A stretch of 64,000 bases of DNA from Colius striatus (Eukaryota; Chordata; Aves; Coliiformes; Coliidae), in NCBI RefSeq assembly GCF_028858725.1, contig NC_084766.1:22050501-22114500 (forward strand), given 5' to 3'. Shown here in pieces: positions 1 to 13,100 of the stretch. Each line of letters starts with the position of its first letter. The first letter of the stretch is position 1. A program made the translations under genes and the position numbers. The notes below the pieces were generated by a model that ran no database searches, was not told the DNA's origin, and saw only the letters and a list, made by a program, of their open reading frames with translations.

Positions 1-3000
1 ATGTTAAAGATACACAGGGAAAAATTGTCCCAAAGTAATATTTCTGAAAGAGACTATTAAAAAGGATTTCTTAGCTCCCATTAAAGCAAAATATTGAAGG
101 AACACGGAGAACTCTCTGTAAAGAGTTATTTGAATGCTCTAGGCTGGTGGTAAATTTTCTAACTGTGCAGTTGGCCTCAGAGAAAGCAAGTCAGATACAG
201 ATGAAAAGATCACAAAGTGCAAAAAACCATTACAGGACTTACCTACGTGGTAAGGCCTATCCACTCATCAAAGAACAGGAAACCAGAAAAACAGCAGAGC
301 AACTTTCAAGGCTGAGGGACTGGGTTTCAGTTGGGTACTTTTGTGCAAAAAGTATGGAAGTATTGTTGAGTTATTTAAAAATCTCATTTATGTTTTCATT
401 TCTTATTATTAAAGCATGTGTAATACTTTTTTCCTAATATACTCATTCTTCTCCAACAGGAAATGATACAAGGATTATGTTTTCATTTCTAGGGGACAAC
501 TCAAATAAAGCAAAAGTGCCTAAATTTGAAGGCAGCATTTTATGTATTGGATATACAAGCATAGTTTCAGAGCTGTACATCCATTTTTTCATCTTTCACG
601 TTCCCCATTTCAACATGACCCTTAAACCACAAACCTTGCACAAAGAACAATGTTTGGCAGATCATTTTACACTCTACAGGAAAAGAAACAAAAGATAAAG
701 AGAAATGATCACGTGTGTTTGGGTATTTAATAAAAATACTTACATATCTCTTTTAATTAAAAATGAAGAGTAAGTCTTATAACAGGTGCCCAGGAATTTC
801 TGTGAAAGACATTCATATGAAAGATTGGCCAGCTTTCAGTATGGAATCTGGTTCTATTTTGTCAATGGTTTTAAGATGGCATTATGATTTATTTAGCAGC
901 AGCTGGAGATATCATTACTAACATGTGTGCCCCTCCCAGGGTAAGTGTCGGAAACACTCAGCAGGCACCTCAGATACAATATTAATGTTTTGGATGTTGC
1001 TATAATAGACAGAGAAAGTCCATACATGTAAAACAAGAGAAGAAAACCCCTGCACTTGCGTAGACAGAAAATACAAACGAAAGACTCAGAGTTGTACAAC
1101 AATTCATAAGCATTTTTCATCCAAAACCTTAATAATTTCAGACTACATAGAATCCTGTCTTCAAAGAGTTTTCCTTTAGAAGGTAGAGATGGAAACAATA
1201 CAAAATGCACAGTAACTGTACAAAAACTCCAGTAGTTAGGACCTGAGGAGTTGAAAATCTGTGTTGAAGTATGTCACTCACCAGAAAACTGGGGCAGTTA
1301 TAAACTGAAGCATGCTGAACCACATGAAAAATGGGAATAATAAAACTTACTTTCCTCATTAAGAGACATGCAAAGAAAATACATTGGGATTGCAGCACTC
1401 TAGTATTCATAGTGACCACACACAGGACAGACAAATTTTAAAACACATTTCCAATGGTGCTGTTCAGGAAGCTTCTTAGTAGCCTGGGAGTGAAAGTTGG
1501 AAAAAAACTTATTTAGCTCTGTATAGTCATGGCACACAAGCACAGCCATGCTCACTGAATTAGTACATCTCCTTCAGGTACAGATGACAAACATGGAGGA
1601 GTTGCAAACCTCTCAAGAGTCTATAAAAATATTTAACTTTAAAAAAATTATTCCAGGCCTGGAAAAATGTCATCCTTTGTGCCAGAAAAAGTGAGTTAAA
1701 GAGTTAACAGTATCAGTGAACTCAGGATAAAATCTTTTAAAAAATAAGGAATAACTCAAGAGGGAAAAGACTCAAAGATAGGTGTCACCATTTCTTAAAT
1801 GTTTTTAAATAATAAAAGTTAAAGGCTCAAGGAAGAGGGAAAAACAGATACTACTCAGAGATTTACTTTATGTAACTCACAGGACATACAGTAGAAATAT
1901 GCAATAATTAAAGTTAATAAAGAGTAGAAGAAAAGACCAATGTGATACAAATAGTCTTTCATATACATAAAAACCACAAAGAATCAGAACATATTGTTGA
2001 GCTGATGGTACTCTGCACACTGATTAAAGGAAAACTCAATAAATCCTTTATTTAAAATGGTCAAAATTAAAATTGGGGGAAAATGAAAGAAGACATTATT
2101 TTTAATGTTATTCTAAACTACATGAGGACTGACAGAAGTAAATAACAACTAACATTCGTGAAAAAAGCCGAAAGTTTAATTGCAAAATGAAATTTTTTTA
2201 CCTCTCCCACTTCCTCAATGAAGCCAGAAGAAATTGGAGACCTGGAGATTTCTGTAAGGAAACAGAGATAAGAAAGACCAGTAAAGAAGCAATACCAGGA
2301 GAACCAGTGGAGCCAATTCTGACTGCTATTGCATGTTTGGATGCATGTACCTTGGGGAAAGTTGACTGCTATCATTGGTCATGTCTTTACATAACTTGAC
2401 TGTTGAATAACAGCTACTGAGTGAGTAGACTCCAAACTTGAGGCAACTACTGCTAAACCTTGAGAAATTCCAGATAAGGAGTAGGTTTCCTCCTCCAGCA
2501 CATCTGGACTGACATGAATGTACTGTTAAGAGTACTTGAAGCTTTACATGGAATAATGAAGCTCTAAAGAAATGATGTGAGACCAACTAGCTCAAACTTT
2601 TTTTTTGGGGGGAGGGGGAGATGACCATTTTCTTCTCTTGCTCTTGGACTTACTGATTAGCACCATCTTTCTCCCTTTCACTTGTGAAAGAACTGTTCAT
2701 TGTTGGAGATGCCTGATTTTTCTGCTGTGCTTCTCAAAAGATCACATTCAACACACTACTGCCTTTCTGTAGTTTTTAATAAGCATCATGTCACTAATGG
2801 CTAAAATGAAGAGAGCATAGAACATTTAAAGATGAAGCATAATCTGCTTAGATTTAGCAGATTATTTCTATCATTTGATCCTTATTACAGATGTCATTAT
2901 AGATGATAGATCACCTCTTTGTAAACTGAAGAGTGTCATGTAGGCATGAAATATACCTATATTTTAATTTTAACAAATCTGTAATAATAATTCATATCTC

Positions 3001-6000
3001 TTCCTCCTAGACAGCACATTTTTACCAGAAACAAATATACTTCATTTATGTAATGATAATATTTATCTACTTAACATCATTGACATTTTATTACTGAAAA
3101 AAGCAGAAAATTTTAAAGGAGAAAGATTTTTCACTTAAAGGCATATTTCCACTTAGGGTTTTGCATTCTGTCATTTTGAAGGAGAAACTGCAGCATTATA
3201 AAAGGAACACAAATATGAACTTTTTTCTTCCCTTGTTTTGCAGCTGATCTACGTAGGTGGGTCATTTTGACATCCCTGTGAAAGGTATGAAACTCCTGCA
3301 TCGAGGAAATTGCGTACGATTAAGGGATAATGTGGAAGGACATTTAATCTTTTTTTCCTCTCTCACATAACATGTTAATGACCGTGAAGAGTTTTTATCT
3401 TTTCTTGCTAAATGAAAGACAAGACTTTCTATTGTCTTGTTAAAAAAATTACCTTATCTGTTGTTCCTTATTTGTATCACTTTGACTTGAAACACAAATG
3501 CTTACACAGACACTGTAACAAGACACGGAGTCTGTCTGTTCAAGCTACATGAGTATATTAACTAGTCAGAAATTATTTAGCTAGCAGTGATATTTTATTG
3601 AAAGAACAATATATGTGCAAAATCAAATTACATACCAATGAAACATATAAAATATGTACATAGTAGAGACAAAAACTGTTACAGCTGTATGTCTGTTGTA
3701 AGAGATAAATTGGCATTTAATTTCATACGTGATTTTTACTACAAAATAGTAAAATTTCATAGTAATATGAAATTAATGGGTTGTGCTAGTTTACTAAGGG
3801 GCTACAAGAATACTTTTTTTTTCGTGTTTTGCACATTTTTCCTCACAGTCTCTGACAACTCCACTAATTTTGAATTCACTCTACTGAATTCACCCTATTG
3901 TGGAACAATTTTGTTTAGATTCACATTATGTGATTACTGAAAATGGTGTGTATATGTAAGACTTTAGACTAAGTTTATGCCTGTGACTATTTCATATACC
4001 TATCACAGATCCCATTGCTTTACATTATTAAATGACTGACACAGGAAAAAATAGCTTATAAAAATTGAAGAGATGAGATAAGAGGATAAGAGATAAGAGT
4101 TCAAACTGAACTTCTAGGAATCACGGTAAAGCTATTTCCCTAACAAATTTTTACATTAAATGCTTGCACTCTAAAACATGTCAATAACTAGATTTAGCCG
4201 ATGATTTATAAGGCACATTTGGCAACATGTAACTGAAAAAGATCAATTTTCCTTTACCAAATGCCAAAGAAGAAAGCTGAGGCTTTGGTCATTCTGGAAG
4301 TGGGTTATGTAGTTAATCCGTTAAAGGATTATGGAAAAGGAGAACTATTCCTGTACTACAAGAACAGAGATATTAAAGATTAGTATTTTTTTTCTCAAGT
4401 AAGTCAGATTCTTAGCAGTGCTTTTACACCATTGGTAAACTTCATGATTTCTTACCCTTTTTTTGTTTTTTGGTTTTTTTTAGAGAGAACTTTCAGATTA
4501 AATAAAACATCCCCAAAAGCCCTCAGTTGCTTTTTTTTTTCATTATTTACATTCATATTGGCTATGTTATGAATTGTACTACCTTCTGGAATAAGTGAAT
4601 CTGGGTAAAACAGGTATAAAACCTAATGATTGCTGTTTCATATGCTTGGTTTCAAATGCCCCAGACTTTTAGAAGTTGGATATTTTAAAGAGAACCACCC
4701 ATTCCCCTCCGTATTAAAGGCGTAAGGCTAATATTTTGAAAACCTCTAATTCAAAGACCTGTTATCTTTGCTTGACCTTATTTCCTGTCATTGGCAAGAA
4801 GTGAGTTGCTTCTATTCACTCTAATAGCCATATAGTATAACCCTTGCTGTGAACAACTGCTATTTATGCATCCCTTTGTAGAGTGCTCCAATCTTGGGAA
4901 GTCATATGTCTGCTTGGAAGGGTCATTTACAAACAGCCTCTTGTTTGACCTCAGAGATTCATCACATTGCCTCACCCTGTACTTTTTACCTTGTATACTG
5001 TACTTCCTTCCTCTCATGTTTAACACAGCACAGGTGGCTCTGTGGTTCAAAACCAGGTGTCTAAGTCTGAAGTAATCTGCAGAAATGTTTACCTTTTTAC
5101 AGTTTTTAGCTAAATTTCAGAAGTTATAAAAATGGAGTTATTTTATTTTGAGAAGAAAAGTGTATTTATCATGGCTTCTTTCCATTTTGTAAAGAAAAGA
5201 TTTTAGTGCTTTACAAGCAGTATTTGTCATATGACCAAATGTGAGTGCAAACTGTATACTTCCTTTTCTAGAAAATTATTAATCATAAATCATTTATTAA
5301 AAAAACATAGGAACAAACAAGTACTAGGACTCTGTATCTGAAGAATTATAAACCTTTTCTACTATTGAAAGAATGGCTAATAACAAATTACAGAAGGTAA
5401 TCTCTACAGAGAGTCCAAGCATGAACATTTTTTCAAGCTTTTAATTTCTATTTTTCACCAGTAGTATAGAGATAGCTTATATCATTAATATCTGCTTGAA
5501 GTTGTCCATAGATGAAAAAGAGAAAATTTCTATATTCTTTTCTCAGTTCTGCTATGCTTCGTTAAGATCTAGATCTCAAAATAATGTAAAATCATAAAAT
5601 GATACAGAAATTAAGGCCTTAGTGTATACATTAAGGCATTAGAATATACATAATAGCTATGTAATTAGGAGAATATTCATATTTCTTGAAGCCTGTTTTT
5701 CTATTAGGACAGCTCAACTATGCCAGATCCCTGTTACAATATTTAATGAGTCAATAAATAAAGATTATATTTTGCACAACTGTAGTACTGAGAATTTTTT
5801 TCATAACCTTTGAAAGAATTTTAATATTTTGGTTCTCAGTGCAGAAATCAACAGATAAAAAAGCAAATCAGAAAAGTATTTAAAAAAATATTCTGCTACT
5901 GAGTTCTATCCTTTCTATTATGGGAGGAATTAGCTATTGAATATTGCACTGATGTACCACAAAGCTGCACCTGTTTACAATACTATCATCCACATATGAA

Positions 6001-6719
6001 ATACACATATTTTTCGTTTTTCATGACCAGGTAAGGATTGTTTCATAAGAAATTCTACAGAGCTGACATGTGAAGCTCAGCTCTACCAGTGACAATTCAT
6101 AGTGTATATATGAGAGTGAGTGAGACATTTTAAGATGGTATTTTTTGAGAATATTGCAATTTCTGAGCACAGAAAAAGGCTGCAGTGGAGCACTTGATGC
6201 TACGCTTCATAACTGGTTGTTAGTTAAGGTAGGTATAAGGTAAGAATTGAGAAAGTTGTGAGGTGTATGAGAATTTTGCTAGGGGGGATGTGCTGAAAGG
6301 TGGACCATTTGGTCAGAGGTGGTTAGAGCAGAAATTACTACTGTAATTTCTCAAGGATCAGTTTTATGACTATGTGACTTCATAAGAACAAAAAGCCAGA
6401 GGGTAGTGATGTTCAAAAGATCAGAATGATACACAAGAGAAAGATGCTTTTAAAGACTTCAGTAGCAAAAGTGGGATGAAAAATAATATAGAAAGTACAA
6501 GTATATATGTAGAAACTAATAATGAGAGTTTAAATTAGATTAAGGGTCTCATCATCTGGAAACAAGAGAAGGGGAAAAAAGATCAGGAGGTATTATCTGA
6601 TCATGGAAAGACTGAATCTCCAACGTGATATGGCTGTGAAAAGCCAAAAGTGATCCTGGAATATATGAGGCACAGCATTTCCAGTGGAAATAGTCAAATA
6701 TTCATAACATTGGAGAAGG
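1..6719. other. Intergenic AT-rich DNA, no gene recognised
   Basis: This stretch lies beyond the 3' end of CYP26A1. Open frames are short (about 100 codons or fewer), overlap on both strands and show no domain or splice context that I recognise. Short A and T runs are scattered through it. The only local structure I noted is three GATAAG motifs followed directly by a 15-bp palindrome at 4,077-4,112 (see findings). I see no RNA gene. Confidence 0.6.
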
Positions 6720-7304
6720 TGTTGTTTGAGCCTCATCTGGAATACTGTTCACATTAGCACACATTTTAAATTAATCTTTGTTTAAAATTGAATGACCAAA
6801 TAGAAGACTTGCTGCACTGACAGGATCCTGGAGAAGAGCATGAAAAGGCTTCTTGCTATAATGGAGTGAAGCCTGCTAGGGTGGTTCGTTATAAATAAAA
6901 GACAAGACAAATACTCAAACTGTTAAAAATATTATTTCTTTTTGAATTAAATGAGTGCAGGAATAAATAGATATAATCTAGCTCTTAGCAAATTATTTTC
7001 TCAGTTTTAAAGAAGGTTTTTAGTATTAGAAAAATAACATTCAAGAAGAGCTTTCCATTACTAACAGTGGAAGGTAAAAACATATCTATTTTTAAGACTG
7101 AGTTTGATACATTTTGAGAATGGGTTTTGTGAACAGATAGTAGTTACCTGCTATTGCAATGTCAAAGAAGGTCTTTTCTACTGCAGCACTATATATAACA
7201 TGTACTATGATCTAGGTGGACCTGCTTCTGCAGGGGGGTTGGACTTGATGATCTCTAAAGGTCCCTTCCAACCCTACCATTCTATGATTCTATGATTCCA
7301 TGAT
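6720..7304 (+). mobile_element. CR1 LINE relic, 5'-truncated, 3' end intact
   Basis: The last 90 bases are a clear CR1 3' end: the segment around 7,215-7,278 (GGACTTGATGATCTC, then GGTCCCTTCCAACCCTACC) is followed by the terminal short direct repeat ATTCTATGATTCTATGATTC ending near 7,304. The segment from about 6,728 (GCCTCATCTGGAATACTGTTC) resembles the diverged upstream part of the CR1 3' region, so the relic probably begins near 6,720, but that boundary is soft. CR1 is the dominant avian non-LTR retrotransposon; this copy has no usable reverse transcriptase frame and is dead. Orientation is plus because the terminal repeat is at the right. Confidence 0.85.
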
Positions 7305-9462
7305 AAAAAATACTAACTCTGGTATAAAAATTATCACATTGTTGCCAAGAAAAAGTTATCTGTAAAATAACAACTGCAGGGTATTGACATATTAATATAG
7401 TTTCTCTCAAAATTAGAATCTAGAAACAACAGTTCTTTCTTTCCCCACTTCCTCCCACCACTTGCATCAGCAGATACTAAACTTGGCAAGAACTACTCAC
7501 CAAGTAATAGTAACGGTAGGAATAGATTATACAAAATGTTGACCTGGTTATATTGGAAGTTCAGTATAGCATTACTTCCAAAAGAAAACATACCTTAGGA
7601 TGTGGTGAAGTGTAGAAAGACCTTTTTACAATCAGTGTGAATATTTTAGTTTTTAGGTTTTTGTGGCACTTGATGATATTATGCTAAAGAGCTATGAGTC
7701 TGGAGTGTATGGCTTGCTGCCCAGTTCTACTGTTTTAACTCAGACCTATCACAACTTCTTTTTAGACAAGGTGATTCTTTACATTAATTACGCATTTGAG
7801 GAAGGAATGCAAAATTGGATCCTCATTTACTACATTGAAATAACATGAACAAACCAAATAGGGTATGAGAGATCACGGAATTTATACTTTGGATTGATTC
7901 ATTCCATAACACAGCTGTTTTCCAGATTTAACCTTCATATTCTGAATTCTACTACTTGAAAAATCACTCAGAAAGGTTCAGGTCTATAAATACCTTCTAT
8001 TCAATTCCTCTTTCCAAATAGAGATAATAAAGTGGACGATGTTCACATTCAGACACAGAAATACTGATAGCCCTTTAAGTCAGTGTTACTGCTTCTTGCC
8101 TCACACTTGTCAATTTTAACTACTATTCCCAGGACCACAATGAGCAAATATGTTCCCCAGTGCAGTCTATACTGTTGTGATAGGAAGCAATTGAACCAAG
8201 TAACAGAGGGTAAAACTTGAGCCTTTGGAATTAGAGTCCCAAGGAGCTCAGCATTCATCCTTTGAAGTATTCTTTCAAAAACCAAACTCACTGATCATTA
8301 GAAAGATTGTGTATTTGCTATGCAGTACTAAGGTCATAGATGGCAATGTAAATAGCAGGGTTGAACACATGAACTGCACACTTGTCTAGCCATCTCACCA
8401 TCATGGCACCATCAAACTCATTCTCAGCCCAATCAAGCTTTCTTCAAAAGATGTACAACTTCACAGAAAGTGTAGTCAAGCCCTTCACTTTTCACATGAA
8501 CATCGCAACTCCTGTGTTAGAATCCTGCTTCCTGTCCAGACCAGTAAATATTTACAATTTTGCTTCTGCACAATTGTCCCAGGCAAGTCAAATTTCTCCC
8601 CAGAGTTGAGCAGTCCACCATGCTGTCAAGGGTTGCGTGGTTAGGAATGCTTTCCCAGCAAGGGAGAGAAGTGTGTCACCCAGACAAGGTACAACTTACA
8701 TTTCTTAAGTCTTGAATGGCAACTTTCATTAGTAAGCAATAAGATGAAAAGGAGACAGGACTGCTATTTTCTCTTTCAGGTCACATCTTGAGCATATCTA
8801 GTAGAAAAACAATGCATCTAGGGCCCTCAAGACTTATAGATTATTGAGCACAAAGATGAGGCATAAAATACTCTTTTAGACTCCTAGTCTATGCTTCAGA
8901 TTCCTAGGTGCTATGATGAAACTGTAAATAGTAACAAAATGAACAAGGATAGGCACTTTATAGGACTCCTGGGAAAATACTGGGTTGATAAAGAAGTCCT
9001 GCAAGAAATCTTGTCTAGATGCAGACTGACTTTTCAGGTTCAAGTGGAGTTTTGCTATCAACTCAAATGAGGATCTCTAATGTATTATACCTTGCTTTTG
9101 TACATAACATCACATGGTTCCTGTGTCAGACTGCCATCTTGGCATCAATTCATTATCAATTAACTTGATTTGACTGCTCTAGTAATTTCTTGTAATCAAT
9201 TTAGAATTAAATATGTAACAAGGATGGTTTGGGTTTGTTGTTTAGAAAGTGTTGGGTTTAATTGAGTAAAAAGGTAAAAATAATGCTGCAGCAGCCTACA
9301 AATACTGATAGGAGCCCAATGAGGATTCACTTCTGAATGCTCACCTAAAATTATGCTATACTGCAACTAAATCACTAAAACTACAACCCATCAGTAGTCA
9401 AATTTTTCTTCCATAGACTTTTATATACCAACATATATATTTGGGTGTTTTTAATAATTCAG

Positions 9463-10012
9463 TCAGTACCTGAATATATCAAAATCTGGAGTTCTTAAGA
9501 TTTCTAGTTTTACTTTCTTTTTCATACAGGCAGTTGGGTAGTGTACCATGAATTTCAGTGCATTAGATGGTGTGAACATAATAGCTGTTACTGCCTTCAC
9601 CTCAGTGTTACCTATTCCTGAAGGATTTAGAAATGAAACAACCGGATGCCAGTTTTTCTCAGTAGAATCAGATGAGCTTTTGATCTCATTATGAGCTCCA
9701 GAAGCTGCTCCTGAAAATATACTGGATGCGAAATCTCTCAAGAAGTTCATTTCCCTGCTTTTGAAGTGACACAATTTCCTCCTTAGCTTCAACTTGTTCT
9801 GCAAAATCCTTCTGTATGGCAGAGACACCTGGCAAGGACAGGCTAACGGGCAGAAGCTGGTCAGAGAAAGATGAGATGCCATTTGTGTTCCTCAGCCTGC
9901 AATTCTCACGCAGCCAATATGTTTGGATGAATGCTCTTGGCTTCTTGTAGAAACTGGCAGCTTGGGGAGCAGAAGCCATACAATTTACAATAACTTGGAA
10001 AATAACCACCAT
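9463..10012 (-). pseudogene. Possible decayed coding relic, unrecognised
   Basis: Two overlapping open frames on the minus strand (9,689-10,012, then 9,463-9,882 in another frame) cover 550 bases. The first carries a hydrophilic stretch with heptad-like character (residues reading AIQKDFAEQVEAKEEIVSLQ). A single frameshift near 9,720-9,760 would join it to the second frame. I recognise no family and see no flanking splice sites, poly(A) tail or target-site duplication that would prove a retrocopy. It may equally be chance open sequence. Confidence 0.15.
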
Positions 10013-10117
10013 CTCTCTGAGGGAAAAGGTCTGATGATCAAAAACGCTTCCTATGAGTTTATCACTGTTGTTAGGATGAGGAGCAGATACCAGTCACATA
10101 AAACTAGAGGCGGTGTT

Positions 10118-10172
10118 TTGCTCTGGAGAAAAAAAAGGAAAAAAATGGGAAAAAAAAGGAAAAAAATTAAAA
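10118..10172. repeat. A-rich low-complexity tract
   Basis: A run of AAAAAAGGAAAAAAATGGG-type units with interspersed G pairs. It is purine-only over most of its length on the plus strand. It could be a degraded retroposon tail or simple low-complexity sequence; no associated element is visible. Confidence 0.6.
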
Positions 10173-13100
10173 GAACTGTAATAAATGAAAAGCAACCATC
10201 AATCAGCCTCTCATATACCTACAGGTGCAGGTAGAACACACCATTTGTTCAATATCAACATTAAATTCTTCTATCAAGTGCTTAGTCACCCATATTCCTG
10301 AACATATCAGTCTGTGCCACAAATGGCACATACCATCCAGAATGTTCATCTGGAAAAAAAAAATGTGTGCCACAAATTACTCATGGCATGCTGACATTTT
10401 TCCTTACTCTGTTTGTACTTTCAATTGAAAGCAATCAGTCAGCTAAACTATTACTAATAATGTTGCCCAAATACTGTATATTACTGGTTGCACAGAAGCG
10501 GTGAGAAAACATTCAGCCTTTTGTCTGAAAAACCTGATCCACCGATCCCTTTCTGCTATAATAATGCTTCTGTTCTGGAATTACCAGCCAAAGACAGTTT
10601 CTGTGCCTTCACGCTTAGCAAGCAGAGCATAGCTTCCCTCCATGGGAGAGAAAGAAGGGATGTGTAATACTTCTTGTGCAGCAACCCTTACAACAAGCTG
10701 ATAGCTTGTGTGAGCCTAGGCACCTTCCCTTCAATGAATCACATCTATTACTCTTCTCACAATGTATTGGATAGCTGATATTGCTACCATAATTTTACAT
10801 CCAAATGGACTATGTGTAAGCAGTGCTCAGTTTTGTTCTTTTTTTAATGTATGTGAAGCTAAATGTAAAAGACTAAAAGAAACAAATGTTTCACCTTCCC
10901 CAAAACAAGTCAATTATTCCATTTCTCTGATGAAATGAAAAGCTACAAGAACCCACGACAGCTGCTGGTGGCATTGTTCAATGCACTTCTGGAAGGTGCT
11001 CAAAGTGATGAGCACAGCAAGAGAATCTATGTAGAACATGATAGATGAAAATCTAGCACAGAAAATAAACAGAGCTCTGCACTAAAGCAGCTAACACAAA
11101 AGGGCTGTTGGTACAGGTTTGGATACAACATCATTTTAGGCACTTACTTGGCCTGTACACACCAGCGCAACAGGTGATGTCTTTTTCCTAGTGCCAGAAC
11201 ATTCTACTAACAACTTTGAATAGAGAAGAGTTAATGGTCAGAGACATCTGAACAATGTTGAAGATATCCATTTGGTCACATTACTACATTGTACACCAAT
11301 GATAATAATGCCCACCATCCAGTTACATCCAGTCTTTACATGCAGAGAGAGATGAAAAAACATACTGAAGGTGACAAGTAAGAAATCAGCAATCCCAGGA
11401 AAGGAACTCAAGCCCCAGCTGAGCAGTCCAGGACCTCCTCACAATATGTGGAAATCTCTTTTCTCTGTGGTAAAGAATGGTGAAAAGGGCACACACATTT
11501 GTCAATAGATAGTGCTGCACTCCATGTCAAAGTGGTGCTACAATTGGCATCCAGCAGACTCCACATAAGGCCACATGGTTAGAAGAAATTGCTAAATTAT
11601 TTGACTTGTAAACCCAGTTTGAAATGCTAACTGCAGAGTATTTGTCTGAGTGATAAACTCTTTAAGGAGAAACCTTTGATCTCCAGTCAAGTAAAGTCCT
11701 GAAGTCTGGAGCAGCAGCCCTAAAGACCTTTGTTTGCAGCCATCACTGGAAGAGGGGGAGGAAAAAAGCGTTTTGCACAGTGATTGCCCAGGAGTTTGGC
11801 TTTGCTTGTAAAGCTGGAAGGTGAAAGGCCGCGCAGCTCCCTTCCCTCCCCTCCCCCCCAACAAAAAAAAAAAGGCTATCCAGCTTTATGGTATAAAGCA
11901 GTTTTTAACTTTAAACTAATGACTTGGTCTTAACAAAGAAGACAGTAATTTGAAGGGAAAAAAAATAGACAATGAATCTTCTTGTTCAGGAAAAAACATT
12001 TTTAAGATCAAATTTGAAGTGTCCTGTGGTCTCCCTTCACTACAGCATGTTGCAATATGCTTTTGGTTTCTAGCACTGAGATGGGATAGAATCCAATCTG
12101 CATGCTAGTTCTGGTAGAAACACTTACTCACTTTATCACTGAGTTCAGATCAACGAGGCCAAAGCTTGCACGTGTGCTAACTGTCATTCTTCAGCATCAC
12201 TCAAACTAAAAGCAGCAGAGTGTTGGGCTGCTGCTGCAGTCCTCTCAGCAGAGTAAAAGGATAGTTGAACCATATGTGAACTCTCTCCTGCCACCACACA
12301 GGCAACCTCTGGGGAGACAGGCGGGGTTACTAACCTTTTCTGCCTCCTGAGCTTATTCATGGATAATATTCTTAATTTCAAAAATTCCTTGTGACAGAAG
12401 GAACCAGAGCTAAAAATAAAAAATAAAAAAAATCTACCAGAAATTTGTAAAGTCCCAAGAGCCACTCCTCCTACTTCCTCCTGTGTCCTTTCACCACCAC
12501 CACTCCCTCGTCAAAAGTTCACAGCTGACTAGCAATGTCTGTGAATGGCAAATCTTTTACTGCTAGCTTTAGGCTCTGCTGAGCTCCCAAATGGGATGGT
12601 GTTGCTTGATGGGGTCATCTGTTTACTTAAAATGGAGCTGGGATCAAAAGTTCATTTTCATAGACCATTAAAGGACAATGATATATTAACAACTTCAGCC
12701 ACTGCTGAGTTGGGCTGGATGTGACTCGTAGGTGAATGACACCATATGCCAGCCACTCTTTCTTACCAGATTTTATTCAAGTACCTTCCCTGTACCTCTT
12801 GGAATATGGAAACAGCCATCTTCCATACCAATCCAGAAGGTGTACCTGTAGGCAATCTCTGACACATTATCTTCCCCTTGGAGGTCACTAGTGATTTGTT
12901 ACAGCATATTTACAGACATCCCACCAGACACTTGGATTTGTTTCAATGAATCAGTAACAATTTCTGAATCTTACTCATCTTCCACTTTTTTTGATCTCAA
13001 GGAAAACTCCGAGACACTTATTACTTGGGGCATTAAATATTAAAATCAGCACTTATGATCCAGACAGAGGGTGAGGCAGAAAGAGAAAAAAAATAATGAG

